A stretch of 64,000 nucleotides of DNA from Hsuehochloa calcarea (taxonomy: Eukaryota > Streptophyta > Magnoliopsida > Poales > Poaceae). The notes under the pieces were generated by a model. It saw nothing but the letters and a program-made list of their open reading frames with translations, did not search any database and had not been told where the DNA came from. Shown here piece after piece: positions 20,490-32,308 of the stretch. Where the stretch lies: positions 24,174,818 to 24,238,817 of the forward strand of contig CM070613.1 in the NCBI GenBank assembly GCA_036346395.1, written 5' to 3'. The translations under genes and the position numbers were made by a program. The first letter of the stretch is position 1; every line of letters begins with the position of its first letter.

Positions 20490-23400
20490 CAGACCTGGCC
20501 AAACGGGCGGCTCAGCCTAGCACGGGCCCAGCTAGGCACGACCTATTTAGGCACGGCTCATTTTGGCTCAGCTACTATTCGTGCCGTGCCGGGTCACCGA
20601 GCCCGTTTGGCCTGTCGTGTCAAGTGTGGCCCGTCAGAATGAAAAAACTTCCAAAAAAATCCAGAAAAATAGAAAAATATGTAGAATTCAGAAGTAGACA
20701 TGAAAATTTTAAAAAATGAGACAATCATATTGAAAATGTAATAAAGAGCTTTATTAATGTCCAACTGGCTGCCTCGTTAAAACATTCGCCAAGTAAAAAC
20801 TCAAAATGAGAAAACCTTAGCTAAGGAAAAAGAGTACAACTTATAGCTCTACAATTGTACATATATGATATATCCTTGTTCTGTGTGTCGGTGTCATTGT
20901 TTAAGTACATATTTTCGAACATCTCCGATAACTTTGGATTTTCCACAGTGTTGTGTTCGTAAATCAGCTTGTTCTCAGTCCTTCACAGTTAGAAGGATCT
21001 CCACCATCTCACTTATGAGATTTGTTCTTGTCTCTTCCAATATTCTTCCAGAAAGACTGAAAGCAGACTCGGAGGAAACTGTACAGACAGAAGAACAATT
21101 AACACATCACATGCAAGTATGGACAGCACGAGATATGTTAACTTATGGATTTGCCACCATTGCAAGATGTCGAAGTCTTCTGAGTTGAAATCCACCATAT
21201 CGCTGACAGATAGGTGGATAGTTCTCCGCTCCTTATGGGTCTTGGCTGGGTAGGCGTTGGTGTAGAAGAAGAAGAAGAAGAAAATCTGGACCTGGACCTG
21301 GAGGAATAGGCACTGAAGATCGCGCTCCCACATATTTGTCTTCCCACTTGAGGTGGGGCTACTGGAGGTCGTTGCGAGCAGACTCCCCGAAACTTATTTT
21401 CATACCTTTGGTAAACCTCGTATAACCGAGAACGAACTTCTGCAAAATTGTTAGTATAGTCTAGCCCGTAGCATCACTAAGAAGATCAAATATAGAACCA
21501 AATGCATTAATTTTAGTCCTAGGATCTAAAAGAAATAGAAATGCATATAGGTAAGGGATTTCTCTCCAATATTTAAGGTATTTAGATTTCATGGAAACAA
21601 CAACATCGCATAAAACTAAGTCATTTTTATACATTTTCAATTGAGTAACAATTCGTAAAATAGTATGTACAATGATAGGAGATGTTGGATAATAGACAGC
21701 GGATAAAGCAACAGTTACCTCATAATTTTTTTTCTTCTAAAAATGACAATATCTTCTCAGAAACGAACTAATGTTGCTTAGTTAAAAGTATAGTACCGTC
21801 AGTGCTAGGATAGTGCGTTTGAATAAAAGCCAAAAAAGTACTTTTGTATGGTAAAAGATTCTTAAGCATGAGGTGAGTAGAGTTCCACCTTACCTCTATG
21901 TCCAAACCGAACTTTCTTCGACGTACACGTATCGCCCTGCAGAAGTTCTTATATTGTGATATTCTTACGTTAGAATTATTAAAGAAATCATTAATTTCAA
22001 AGCTACATCAATTAATTTCAAAGCTATAATCCTTTTATGCATTACCTAGTCGTTATTAACATAATGCGCAACTACACTAAGGTAATCACCCCTAGTCCGA
22101 CTACTCCATATGTCCGAGGTCAGGACCACCGAAAATGTGCACGTACTAAATAGTTCCTTTATTTTATTATAACGTTTATTATAGTATTTTACTATATCAC
22201 TAGTTGTTGTCTGTCTAGAAATGAAAGAAAATATAGGATTATGCGTAGTCCTAATATAATTTTGAAAAGAAGCAGACTCGCCAAAGCCTAACGGCAAATC
22301 ATTAGAAACAATTAAACGATAGAGAGATTGGCGGGCTACCTAAGGATCGTAGTCCCAACTAGATACCGTAGCTTGAGGGTTGTATTGCAGCTGTGTCTGC
22401 CTCATCACCTATCCTTGCTTGGTTCGATATCTTGTAGCATGTCTAAGTAAGTGTCCCGTTCCACTTGTAGACTTTGCAGATAATTCATGGTGATAAATTT
22501 TACAAATAGCATATGGTACCTCATTTCCCGCTGCGTCCTCCTTGATTGTCCTGTCGAAATTCTCCCACACCCCCGATGTAGACGGTCTCGACCTCTTTGT
22601 TCCGGTTGTCGTGGAGCCTGATGACGGAACTCCACCTTGCTCCTCCGGTTGGTTTGAGGCAGCCGCCTCCATGGACGCAATTTTCCTCCGGTGAAATTCT
22701 GTAATCACCAAGAGCAAAATTATCGTAAGGACTGTTCATAACGAGAACTGCAAAATTAAAACTAATACTATTACTACTTTCATCTTAGCATAAAAAGAAC
22801 TAACAATAAAACTATTATAAAAATAATATTGTACCTGTTTCGCTGACTTGCTGTCGAAAATTGAAATTTTCAAATTTTAGCATAATTTTTTATGAAATTT
22901 GCCAAATTAGGTTAACACGGATTTGAATTTGCACAACACAATTTCAAAGAGAGAATGGAGACTGAATGGGGTGCTGAGTGAGGGGGGTATGGTGGCTATT
23001 TATAGAAAAAATTCAGATTTTTTTTGCTATTTTGTAAGACCCCAATGGTCAAAAATGGTAAAAGGGCTAAAATCCCCAACGGGCGAATTTTTCGCGTCGT
23101 GCCTAGGCACGATCCACGAGCCCGCACGACCCGGCTGCCCCTCCCCTACCCGGCCTGCCCGCGCCCCGTCCAGCCTTCTTCTCCCCCCTGCGTGCGTGCA
23201 ACAGTGCCACACGGCCAGTAGCCCCACCGCCTCCTCTCCTCGATCCGCGCATTCCATGCACCACGCCGCCGCCTCCTCGCCTCCTCGGTCCGCGTAGCTC
23301 CATGCGCCGCGTCGCCTCCTCTCCTTCACGCCTCTCTGCTCCTCGGCTCCTCCTCTCTTCCTCGCCGCCTCGTCCATGCCTTCTTCCTCTGCGCCGGCGA

Positions 23401-23790
23401 CGCCCCGCCCTCAGCACCTTCTTCCGCTCCGGGGGGTCCGACCTCGGCACCGGCGACACCCCGCCCTCCTCCTCCCTCCGCTCCGGCGGTCCGACGTCCT
23501 CCCTCAACTCCTCTTTGGTTGTTGACTCCCTCCCTTACCGTCGCTGCCTCACCAGCCTCCCTTGGCGCCTCCGCCTCCTCGACGGCTCCCCCGTAGTCGG
23601 GTTGTGTCGGGCTACACGAACCATGTCTGGGTCATGCTGTGCTTGGCACGGCCTGGCACTGTTCGGGCTGGCCCACCGTGTTGAGGTGACGACCTAAGCA
23701 TGACCTGAACTCTTCTATAAACAGTGCCTCGAGCTGGCACGTTAGACGCTGATGCTGGCACGGTAGGCCCGGCCATTTCGCCAGCGCGGC
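20490..23790 (-). mobile_element. Dart-like hAT transposon, decayed, 3.3 kb
   Basis: The 3' terminus cagacctggccaaacgggc (20490-20508) matches the remembered nDart TIR in nearly all of its 19 positions. Subterminal GGCACGGC/GGGCCC-like motifs lie at both ends (20510-20640 and 23600-23780), as in Dart elements, and the interior holds a minus-strand hAT transposase remnant. The 5' terminus is degenerate; the best candidate is near 23770-23790. The octamer catcgtcc stands at 20482-20489 and again at 23793-23800, which could be the 8-bp target duplication, though the TIR does not align perfectly to that point. The total length is close to the 3.6 kb known for autonomous Dart. Confidence 0.75.
20860..22720 (-). 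pseudogene. hAT transposase with BED finger, broken
   Basis: At 22409-22717 the BED-finger region reads VWENFDRTIKEDAAGNEVPY, then AICKIYHHELSAKSTSGTGH and LLRHATRY. The second Cys of the usual CxxC is Tyr, so the finger is damaged. At 22046-22297 the core reads LGFGESASFQNYIRTTHNPI, SFISRQTTTSDIVKYYNKRY and FSVVLTSDIWSSRTRGDYLS; the DIW Asp belongs to the hAT catalytic triad. The C-terminal dimerisation block is at 21013-21333 (DFDILQWWQIHKLTYLVLSI). Between core and C-terminus (21350-22040) only fragments can be read. The element cannot encode an active transposase. Confidence 0.85.
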
Positions 23791-23800
23791 ATCATCGTCC

Positions 23801-24722
23801 GCGGCGATCGCACCAACCAGCAGTCCAGCACACGCCTCACCCCAACTCAAAACCAAAACCCCGCAAAAAAAATTGCATTCCCGTTTCAAAATCTCAGGCC
23901 GCGAGACTGGCCGATGTCCGGCTCGCCGCCGCCGGGACTGGAACGAGGAGCCGGCGCTGCAATCGGTGAGCGCCTCGAACGCACCTCCTGATCCGCTTAG
24001 CCGCTTATACTTAATTACGATTTTGTTTCTATTTCGTCTAGGGTTTGTTTGTGTTAATGCGCGTCGCTGCTGCCCGCCCCTAACGTGATCGGCGGGATTC
24101 CCGTGAGGAAAGATTGCCGGTTTGGGGTTTCGGCTGTGTAACTGGTGGAGCAATCCATGGGATTCGGGGAACTTGCGAGGTATGATGCATGCAATTTTTT
24201 GGGGGTAGTTTCGTGTGTCTGCATTATGCGGAGTAGGGATTCTCGGAATTTGCTTAGTTGCAATTTGATGCTCCATTGGCGTGTTTGCTTCTGGTTTTGT
24301 TAGTTGTGTGTGCATAAGTTGTCTCCCACGCCCATCACCTGCTTGGTGTTTTGACCGATCAGTGCCTTCCCGGCATGGGCCGCCTAGCGCATTGTCTCTG
24401 TGTATGTGTGCGCTTGCGCACACGTGTAGATGGCTCTGCTTCGAGTTGCTGGTTGTTGGATTTTGCACTTGAGGAACATAATGCCAAAAGGAAAATTCAT
24501 GAACAGTGGATCAGTTTAGGCGTTGTTCCGAGGGATGTGGATCAGTTGCAGCCATTCAATGTGCTAGCAGCAATGGCTATTCAATTTTGGGAAACCAATG
24601 GTTGAAACTGAGCAGTCGTCTCATCATGACTGACAAATTGGCTTCCAGTTTCCAGTGAGAATTTGTAAATTTCTGCCTTGGGAATGACGTCAGCCGCCTG
24701 ATGTTGTGATCAGATGGCCCTT
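23801..24722 (+). other. Possible 5' end of an unidentified gene
   Basis: After the hAT end there is a GC-rich stretch with a plausible splice donor (gcaatcg then gtgagcgcc near 23958-23972), followed by intron-like AT-richer sequence. A plus-strand frame ending at 24605 contains LEEHNAKRKIHEQWISLGVV, then PRDVDQLQPFNVLAAMAIQF. These residues look like real protein but I do not recognise the family. Downstream, everything to 37 kb is transposon or noncoding. It may be a gene whose 3' part was displaced or lost, or a short gene. The 278-codon minus-strand frame at 23632-24468 is low-complexity and spans the hAT boundary, so it is not annotated. Confidence 0.35.
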
Positions 24723-24725
24723 TTA

Positions 24726-26008
24726 GGGTGTGTTTGGATGGGTGTATGAACTAGTACCTGGATAGGATGGTTCAGGATATGTTCTGGTCCGTGCGTTTGG
24801 TTGGATGAATGGAACGAAACCATCCAGAACGGGTTGGTTCAAGTTTAGGGAATATTTTATGAATATTTTATGAAGATGTTGAACCAACCCGTTCGTTAAA
24901 ATCGCCTGAACCACGCGGTACAGGCTCATCCCTCGCGTGCGCTCACCTCCCGGGCGCGGTGGCTCGCGTGTGCTTGGGCCCTTCTCGCCAGTGGCAAGGG
25001 GGCTGCGGAGAGGCGGTGGCGACCACCAAATTGGGATGCTGAGAGGGATAGGGGGCTAGGGGCGGTGGTGTCACAGCTCGGGCGGCACCAGGGCGGACTA
25101 GCGGCGACGCCTGAAGGAGGAGGGACGTTGGCTCTGGAGGGGGAGAGGGGGAGAGTTAGGGTGAGCATGAACATTAGGGCGTTGCGGGGAGCTCACCCAT
25201 GCGGTCAGTCGGGGGAGAGGAGGGGCGAGGCGTTCCGGTGGCGTGAGCCCATGGCGATGTGGCGTGGTCGACACGGCGACGACGCTGTGGAGACGGGAAG
25301 CACGAATGAGTGGTGGGGGAAGGAGATTGAGGTGATGGGGTGCCCTAGCAGGGAGGAATCGAGGCGGAATTCACCGGTTCGTAATTGGTGGCGGTGGGGC
25401 GAGTTTCGGCCGGAACTGGGGAAGAAGACGGTGCGGCGAGGCTACCGGTGAGGAAATGGTAAATTGAGTGAGGGGTTTTGAGGAGAGGAGTCTGGAACAC
25501 GTTTCGACGCGAATGGATTTGGGAGGGCGTACTGGATTCGACGGGGATGATGAGTTGAGTGCGGCGACACCGTGCGGCAGTCGGGACAGAGAAAGGGAGG
25601 TGGCGACGGGCGTTGGCGGTGAAAGGGAGGCGGGAACGTGTGAGGCGAATGAAGGCGGCGGCGGGTGAGCGACGCAAGGGAGGCGAAGAAAAAGAGGAAA
25701 AGAAAGAGAAGGAATGGTTGCCTTGAAGAAGAAGAAAGAAATAAAAAGAGAAGAAATAAGGAAGAAATGGAAAAAAAGAGAAAACATAAGAAAGAAAAGA
25801 AAAAAATATTTTGGAGGTAATATCACCCCATTCAAAGAGAAGGTTACCGAACCAACCTCATCCACGAACCAAACATCATCTCGTACCATCCTGAATCATC
25901 CCATACATTCAACCAAACATATTCATGTATCATCCTATATATCCAACCAAACAGCCTGCTTGTACCATCACATCCCATTCAACCTCATTCCACCAACCAT
26001 ACACACCC
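24726..26008. mobile_element. PIF/Harbinger-like nonautonomous element, 1.28 kb
   Basis: Left end gggtgtgtttggatgggtg; the right end read inverted is gggtgtgtatggttggtgg. Both ends are flanked by TTA (24723-24725 and 26009-26011), the PIF/Harbinger target duplication. Subterminal regions carry repeated ccaaaca/tgtttgg motifs. The interior (about 24940-25720) is GC-rich with long opposing open frames (for example 25065-25451 and 25371-25889). These are compositional; no transposase or known domain is visible. Confidence 0.85.
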
Positions 26009-26132
26009 TTAGGAACTGCATGTTGGCCTCAACCATAGAAGACACTCTATTTTTAAAAGCATTTATATGTTGCCATTTACTTCTCTGCTGGCTTGTGCAT
26101 TTGGTCACTGATCCAAATGTCAATGTTGATCT

Positions 26133-28241
26133 TGTTAAGAGTCTTGTACATTCTCTCTCCTTCTCTTAGCCCATGTGGCCCATGTAGCCTATAAGGCCAT
26201 GTAATATGCTATTTATACCCTTTCATTAATGAATAAGCTGTACAATTGTGAATAGCAAAATTATCTCTCTAAATTCTAATATGGTATCAGAACTTAGGGT
26301 TAGGGACTAGCTAGGGCCGATCGCCACCATTCTTGTCGTCTCTGGTGAGTTGGAACTGGCGTGCTACCTCTCCCTCTCCCTCTCATTGCCTGGATCGCTC
26401 GGCCAGATCCAGATGTTGCTCTGCTTCGACACGAGGAAGGCACGGGAAGATCTGGCATCGCCGCTTCCTCCCGGATCCTCTGCTCCCAGATTCGGCATCG
26501 CCGTCTCCTCCATCTTTGTGTCTTCCCGAATCCTTTCTGCTGCAGCTGTGGCGCAAAGGCCGAGAGGAGCGGCGCGAGCGGCTGGATCCATTGCCGCCTT
26601 TGCTCCAGCGGCGGCACGAAGGGTGAGAGGAACGTGAGAGGTGCCTCTCCGTCCGGGTGTCCCTGCCTCCGCCCGGATCCGGGTCGCTTGCCTCCACGTC
26701 CATCTGGAGCTAAGCCTATAACTTGCAAGTGGGTGTACAAAGTAAAGAACAAGTCAGATGGTTCAATGGAGCGATACAAGACTTATCTTGTTGCAAGAGG
26801 TTTTTAGCAGGCTTGTGGTTGAGATTACGATGAGACCTTTGCTCATATGACTACAATCCATATTCTCATTGCTGTTGCAGCGGTACACTCATGGACTAAA
26901 TCTCAGATGGATGTTAAGAATGCTTTTCTTCATGGTGATCTACATGAGGAGGTTTATATGCATCCAACCGTCGGTGTTGAGGCTTCTACAGGCTATGTTT
27001 GTTGTCTTAGGCGTGCTCTATATGGTCTCAAGCAGGCGCCTGTTTGGTTTGAGCGTTTCAGTTCTGTGATTCGAGCTGCTGGTTTCACTCAAAGTGAGCA
27101 TGAGCCTGCCTTGCTTATTTACACTTCTCAGCGTGGTTGTACCTATATGTAGATGATATGTTGATCACAGGAGATGAGATGGACTATGTAGCTTTTGTGA
27201 AGAAGAAATTGAGTGAACATTTTATGATATCAGATTTGGGACCATTGAGCTATTTTATAGGGATTGAGGTTCATTCTGATGGTAATGACTACTACCTTTC
27301 TCAGCATCGCTACGTTCAGGATCTGCTTGCTCGCTCTGGGATGACTGATACTCGCAATGCTGCCACACCCATGGAGTTCCACCTGCAGCTTCGATCTACT
27401 GACAGTGTACCACTTACAGATCATTCCCGCCATCGTTAGCTCGTCGGGAGTCTTGTTTATCTCACTGTCACCAGGCCAGACATTGCTCATACTGTTCATG
27501 TGCTCAGCCAGTTTGTCAGTGCTCCCACCTCAGTCCACTATGGTCATGTTCTTCATGTGCTGAGATACTCGAGGGGGACTACGTCCATACGTCTGTCCTT
27601 GCCAGTTCGAGTCAGCTCCAGCTCCACGCTTACTCTGACTCCACTTGGGCGAGTGATTCTACTGATCGTCGATTTATCATTGGCTACTTCATCTCTCTTG
27701 ATACTTCACTCGTTGCCTGGAAGTCCAAGAAGCAAACTACAGTGTCACGCTTTAGTGCAGATGCTGAGTTTTGAGCGCTTGCCGTTACCACCTCATAGAT
27801 CATTTGGCTTCGATGACTCTAGGCTGATCTCGGTGTCCATTGTGATAACTTACACCTATGTTTTGTGACAATACAAGTGCCATTCAGATAGCTAGTGATA
27901 CAATCAAACATGAATTGACAAAACACATTGGTGTTGATGCATCCATCACACGTCTTATTGTCAGCAGTCGACCATCGACCTTCAGTATGTACCCTCGGAG
28001 GTTCAAGTTGCAGATTTCTTCACTAAAGCTTAGATTCGAAAATAACATCGGCTTCATCTACTCAAACTTAGTGCATCAGATCCTCCTGATCCACCTTGAG
28101 TTTGAAGGGGGTGTTAAGAGTTTTGTACATTCTCTCCTTCTCTTAGCCCAAGAGGCCCATGTGATCTGTTATATGTATCCTCTCATTAATGGAAAAGCTG
28201 CACAGTTATGAATAGCAAAAGTATCTCTCTAAATTCTAACA
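26133..28241 (+). mobile_element. Internally deleted copia retrotransposon
   Basis: Short LTRs (26133-26281 and 28112-28241, tgttaagag...ctaa(c/t)a), PBS tggtatcagaactt at 26282, a purine tract before the 3' LTR, and a perfect 5-bp target duplication GATCT (26128-26132 and 28242-28246). The interior has only a GC-rich leader (26300-26700) and a reverse transcriptase/RNase H region. Gag, protease and integrase are missing, so it is a deletion derivative. Confidence 0.92.
26715..28060 (+). pseudogene. Copia reverse transcriptase/RNase H remnant
   Basis: Blocks in order: CKWVYKVKNKSDGSMERYKT (RT start, 26721 on), QMDVKNAFLHGDLHEEVYM, RRALYGLKQAPVWFERF, YVDDMLITGDEM with an intact catalytic YVDD (27146-27157), ISDLGPLSYFIGIEVHSDG and RPDIAHTVHVLSQFVSAP. 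Then come a frame-broken RNase H and FCDNTSAIQIASDTIKHELT (27858 on). Stops at about 26805 and 27439 and a shift near 27150 break the frame. The N-terminal polyprotein is absent. Confidence 0.9.
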
Positions 28242-28261
28242 GATCTAAGGCTTAGTCTTTT

Positions 28262-28936
28262 GAAATCTGGACAAATCTGGCCCCGTAGATCATCAAAATT
28301 CCAAATATAGCCCCTCTACCACGAAAATTCCCAATCTAGCCCCTCGGGGTGACCTGCTGCGCTCGGCCCACGCAGCAGCAGTTTTTTTTTAAAAAAAATT
28401 ATTAAATAATATTTTTTGGAAGAATTTTTAAATATAGCAAATGAGCTCAAAAAATTATAAATTTTTTTGTGGAGCCTCCCGGCACAGTTTTCTTATTTGT
28501 GTAATTTTTTCAAAATTTTATCCCTTCTGATTTTTTCACGAAAATTCATTTAAGTATACTATTTGTATAAATTTTTTAATATTTGTATAAATTTTTTAAT
28601 ATAGAAAATGAGGTCCAAACATTATAAAAAAATTTCCTGGGCTCCTTACACAGTGGACTTGATTGTGTAATTTTTACAAAATTTTATAAGTTTTGAAATT
28701 ATCTCGACAAATTAAGGGTTTAGGTCTCGAAAATTAGGACGTAAGGTTTCCGAAATTAGGGTTTCATGATTTTATGTGATGAAATGTGGGAAGTTTAGTA
28801 CCACATGACTACTCTAGATAAGAGACACTCCCTCCTCGGCACATCTGTCGTCCCGTCGCTGCTGTCCCCCTTTACCCGCAGTGTGATCCATATTGCCCGC
28901 AGTATGCAGGTATTATTGACATGTGGGGTCTGCACC
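28262..28936 (+). repeat. Left terminal inverted repeat of the Pack-MULE
   Basis: Matches 32309-33021 on the other strand, with the same order of blocks: terminal gene-flank-like motif, cggggtgacctgctgcgctcgg, an internal foldback unit (28400-28690), aaattagggtttcatg, and cgtcccgtcgctgctgtccc. Similarity fades after about 28936. Confidence 0.88.
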
Positions 28937-29487
28937 TATTTGTCAGTGACATAGAGGGCTTTTTCCAGACCAAGGCCCGTGGTTTAGGGGCGATTTTGGT
29001 TCCTTTAAAATGTTGTGGTCCTTAAAAGGCGTTTCGGCCTAAAGTTGCAGTAGTAAAATATGATGTCTTTTCCATGGAAAAAAAGATTCTATACTGGATT
29101 AACATTTCCTCTCTTACCTAATTGTTACTCATTCTTGTTGGGCAGTGTTATTTGGCATTCCTAGAGCTTAAGAGTGAAATTTCTGTTTATATAATGTTCC
29201 ACAGAGCAGAACAATAATTATTCTGAGTCATTTTTTTTTGAATATATCGCAATCTATAACTATGACATGATGTTAGTCTATGAAGTGTACCACTCAAACT
29301 GTATTATGATCATAAATATTGATGTTCTATAAATGACAATGCATGCTTATAGCTTTGATTCAAGAGTACTCTTGATTCAACTTTTATGAGTAATCTTTAT
29401 GCAAGTCTAATTTGATCTTTCATTTTTGACTTGATTTTGTATTGCATATTTGTGAATATAACATGTTTTCTGAAACATGTGTTTTAG

Positions 29488-29935
29488 GATTTACTCCAGA
29501 GAAGTTTGATAAGAATAACAAGTTCTGGTGAGACCAGGTTCGCATGTATTGGTCATTTCTTGGTGTTGAAAAGATTAGCATCCGAAATGTCATGGACATG
29601 AATGCTAATTATGGCGGTTTTGCTGTGGCACTAAGCAATGATCATGTTTGGACTATGAATATAGTACCCCATACAATTAGCAACACATTGCCTGTTATCT
29701 ACGATCGTGGGTTAATCGGTTCTTACCATGACTAGTTAGTATTTCTTCCGAAAAAATAAACTTCCATTTCCCTTGCTTATGATGAAGCTAAAGCCATTCA
29801 TGTTGCAGGTGTGAGCCATTCTCAACATATCCTAGGTCATATGACTTGCTGCATGCTTTCCACCTCTTTTCTCATTATCAAGGTGGCAAGGAAGACTGCT
29901 CATTGGAAGATATCATGCTAAAAATGGATCGCATC
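29488..29935 (+). pseudogene. Captured PMT/DUF248 methyltransferase gene fragment
   Basis: Two exons are readable. Exon a (29488-29734, after acceptor ttttag) encodes FTPEKFDKNNKFW, a TGA, then YWSFLGVEKISIRNVMDMNA, NYGGFAVALSNDHVW and NTLPVIYDRGLIGSYHD. Exon b (29809-29935, after gcag) encodes CEPFSTYPRSYDLLHAFHLF, SHYQGGKEDCSLEDIMLKMD and RI. This matches the C-terminal half of the plant-specific putative methyltransferase (PMT, DUF248) family, Golgi type II membrane proteins linked to pectin methylation. The donor gttagt and acceptor are intact, but the codon across the junction is TAG where the family has Trp, giving a second stop. The SAM-binding N-terminal half is missing. The fragment is cut off by the LTR at 29936. 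Confidence 0.88.
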
Positions 29936-31845
29936 TGTAACACCCTGGCTATTCGGAAGCCAAAATGCTACCTAAAGAACCAACATACAACCGAATTTGC
30001 GGAAGAATTTAAACCGAATTCCTTTAAGTACATATAGAGACCAACTTTGATAGAAGCATGGCAGGAATAACGACTGAGTTCATCAGAACATAATCAAGGA
30101 ATAAACAAAACGAACCTCTAGTATCATATAACCAGGAAACATATCATGGAGAGAAAAATATCATGCGGTAGTAAATCTATTTATTACAGTTCCTCGGTTA
30201 ACAAATGAAGATCATACTCGACATTAGTAATGAAAGTAAATTATAGTGAATCTGTGTGAAAGCGGCCGTACTCCTCCCAAGCAGTTAACCATCGACGATC
30301 ACCTAAAATAAATAAAGAAAACAAGGATAAGTCGAAACTCAAAACATCGTAAACAATTGAACATACAAGATTATGAACAATTCAGAGTCCATACGAACTA
30401 TGAACTTATCTCTGAACACAGATATGTATGAATGGAATGAATGGATGCATTGAAAGGAATGGACTACTCAGCTGCTTATACCAGTATAGCGAGTGATACA
30501 CCCGTCGGTGTTCACCAAAGCTCGTGATTTAACCAAATCAGGGACCCAAATACCGTATGAAAAACGTTTCACACGGTGTCAAAGTTGCCCACATTGGAAT
30601 GGTGGGTCTTACGTGCCCATGCTGGAGTTGATGGGTCTTTGAAATTCCACTCCCGTGGTTAAAACAAAAGCAATGCATGAATGGAATGAATCATTTGAAA
30701 TGAATTCCACTAACTTCTTCCACATGGATTATCACACAAGAATGAATGTATACGACATTGAAAATGAACAGGAATAGCAATATTAACAATTCATCAACGT
30801 CCAATCATCAACAGTCAATATGATAACACTTGGTACTTGCCTTCCGCGCTATGACGTGTTAGGAGGCAACGAACGTACACCTCCACTCACCGCCTACACC
30901 GTAAAGTTTCTGTCTCTGCAATCTGACAGTCAGAAAACAGCGGCGGTAAAAATTCCATAACTTTTGATTTCCAACTCTAAAAATTGTGTTCTTTATCAAC
31001 TTGGAAAGCTTACTGAATTCTCTACAATATTTATTTTGGGTGAACTTTCTGATTCGGCCTCTCAATAATTCATAATGGCCTCTCAACAATCTTCCAATTC
31101 TCGTCAGTCTCTACTGGACAGTCGCGGTAAAACTACCACAACTTCTAAACCGTAAGTCCAAATAAGGTGATCTCGGTGCCAAAAGAAAGATAAGGACGAG
31201 GTCTACAACTTTATAAGAGGTGGTAAGATCAGAAAACATATGCAGGCTACCCAAAACCGACGAACAACAGAACTGAACCAATCTGATCTACCTCTGACAG
31301 CACCAACGCGAATTGAAAATACTACCGATCTATCGGGGATCGAAGTTACCCTTGATGATCCGCTAGAAAATGGCGCCTCACTGCGTGCAGGAGCTCCTCC
31401 TCCTCTCCTTCCCTTCCCTTCCTTCTTCCTTCTTCCCTTCTCTTCCTTCTTCCCGTTCCTCCTCTTGGCCGCCCTTCCAACAAGCGTCGCCTCGCCTTCC
31501 CTCCAATGGACTGCAGCAAGGAGCTTCGCCGGGGAGGGAGGTGGTGCTGTGGTGGAGATGGTGGCGCAGGGGAGAGGTGGGGGTGGTGCACAGCAAGGAG
31601 GAGAAGCAGAGGGTGGCGGCTACAAGTGGGAGAAGGGGGAAAGGAGAGGTGGCTAGGGTTTAGGGGGGGAGGACACCCCCCCTTTGGCCGGCCCCCTCAT
31701 GGGCCACCCTGGGCTGAGGCCCAGAGCCCAGGTTGCCGAAAAAACATAGAAAACCCCCCGATGAAAAGACAAATTCTAATTTTTCCGATTAGCTCCCTCT
31801 TCTGAAACTTCTTCTAATAAGCCGATTTACTTTTAGGGTATTACA
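29936..31845. mobile_element. LTR-like insertion (solo LTR candidate) inside the Pack-MULE
   Basis: Starts TGTAACACCC and ends GGGTATTACA, the inverted terminal form common to rice gypsy LTRs, and interrupts the methyltransferase exon exactly at its left end. Length is 1910 bp. No gag/pol or PBS is visible, so a solo LTR is the simplest reading. Flanks GCATC and AAGAT do not match, so the 5-bp target duplication is missing or eroded. The GC-rich part at 31370-31740 has opposing open frames of low complexity that are not annotated. Confidence 0.65.
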
Positions 31846-32308
31846 AAGATCACTCGCCTGTGTAACCATGCTTTATATTATCGTTAATTGTTGACAGTTA
31901 TAAATATTTTTACTTTAGTGTATCTCTTTTCTACTAATGTCAATGATCGTAAGAACAAAGTTTTGCTTTATGTTTACAAGAACAAAGGGTTTTTATTAGT
32001 GCAAGAGCAAAGGCATTATCATGCTCATGATCACGATAGATTCCTCCTAGCAAAGTCTAGCTTTATTTGTTTAATGTTTTTGGTATGGTTATTTGATGTG
32101 TCCTTCTAGAAAAATAGAGTTGAAATGCCTTACCATTATATCTATATTTGTGAAGAAACATTTGTCTTTTTCGGTGCAAACTTAAATGATTGAACACGCT
32201 AACCATAAGGTATTTTATGATCTTGTTTAGATTAGTTGAAAACTATTTTTTCATTTTATTTTATATTACCCTCCAAATGGTTGAACACGCCTTTCCTGAT
32301 TTTGCACA

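Noticed and set aside
23632..24468. 278-codon open frame on the minus strand
   Set aside because: It crosses the hAT boundary, is low in complexity and shows no domain; a GC-driven shadow is more likely.
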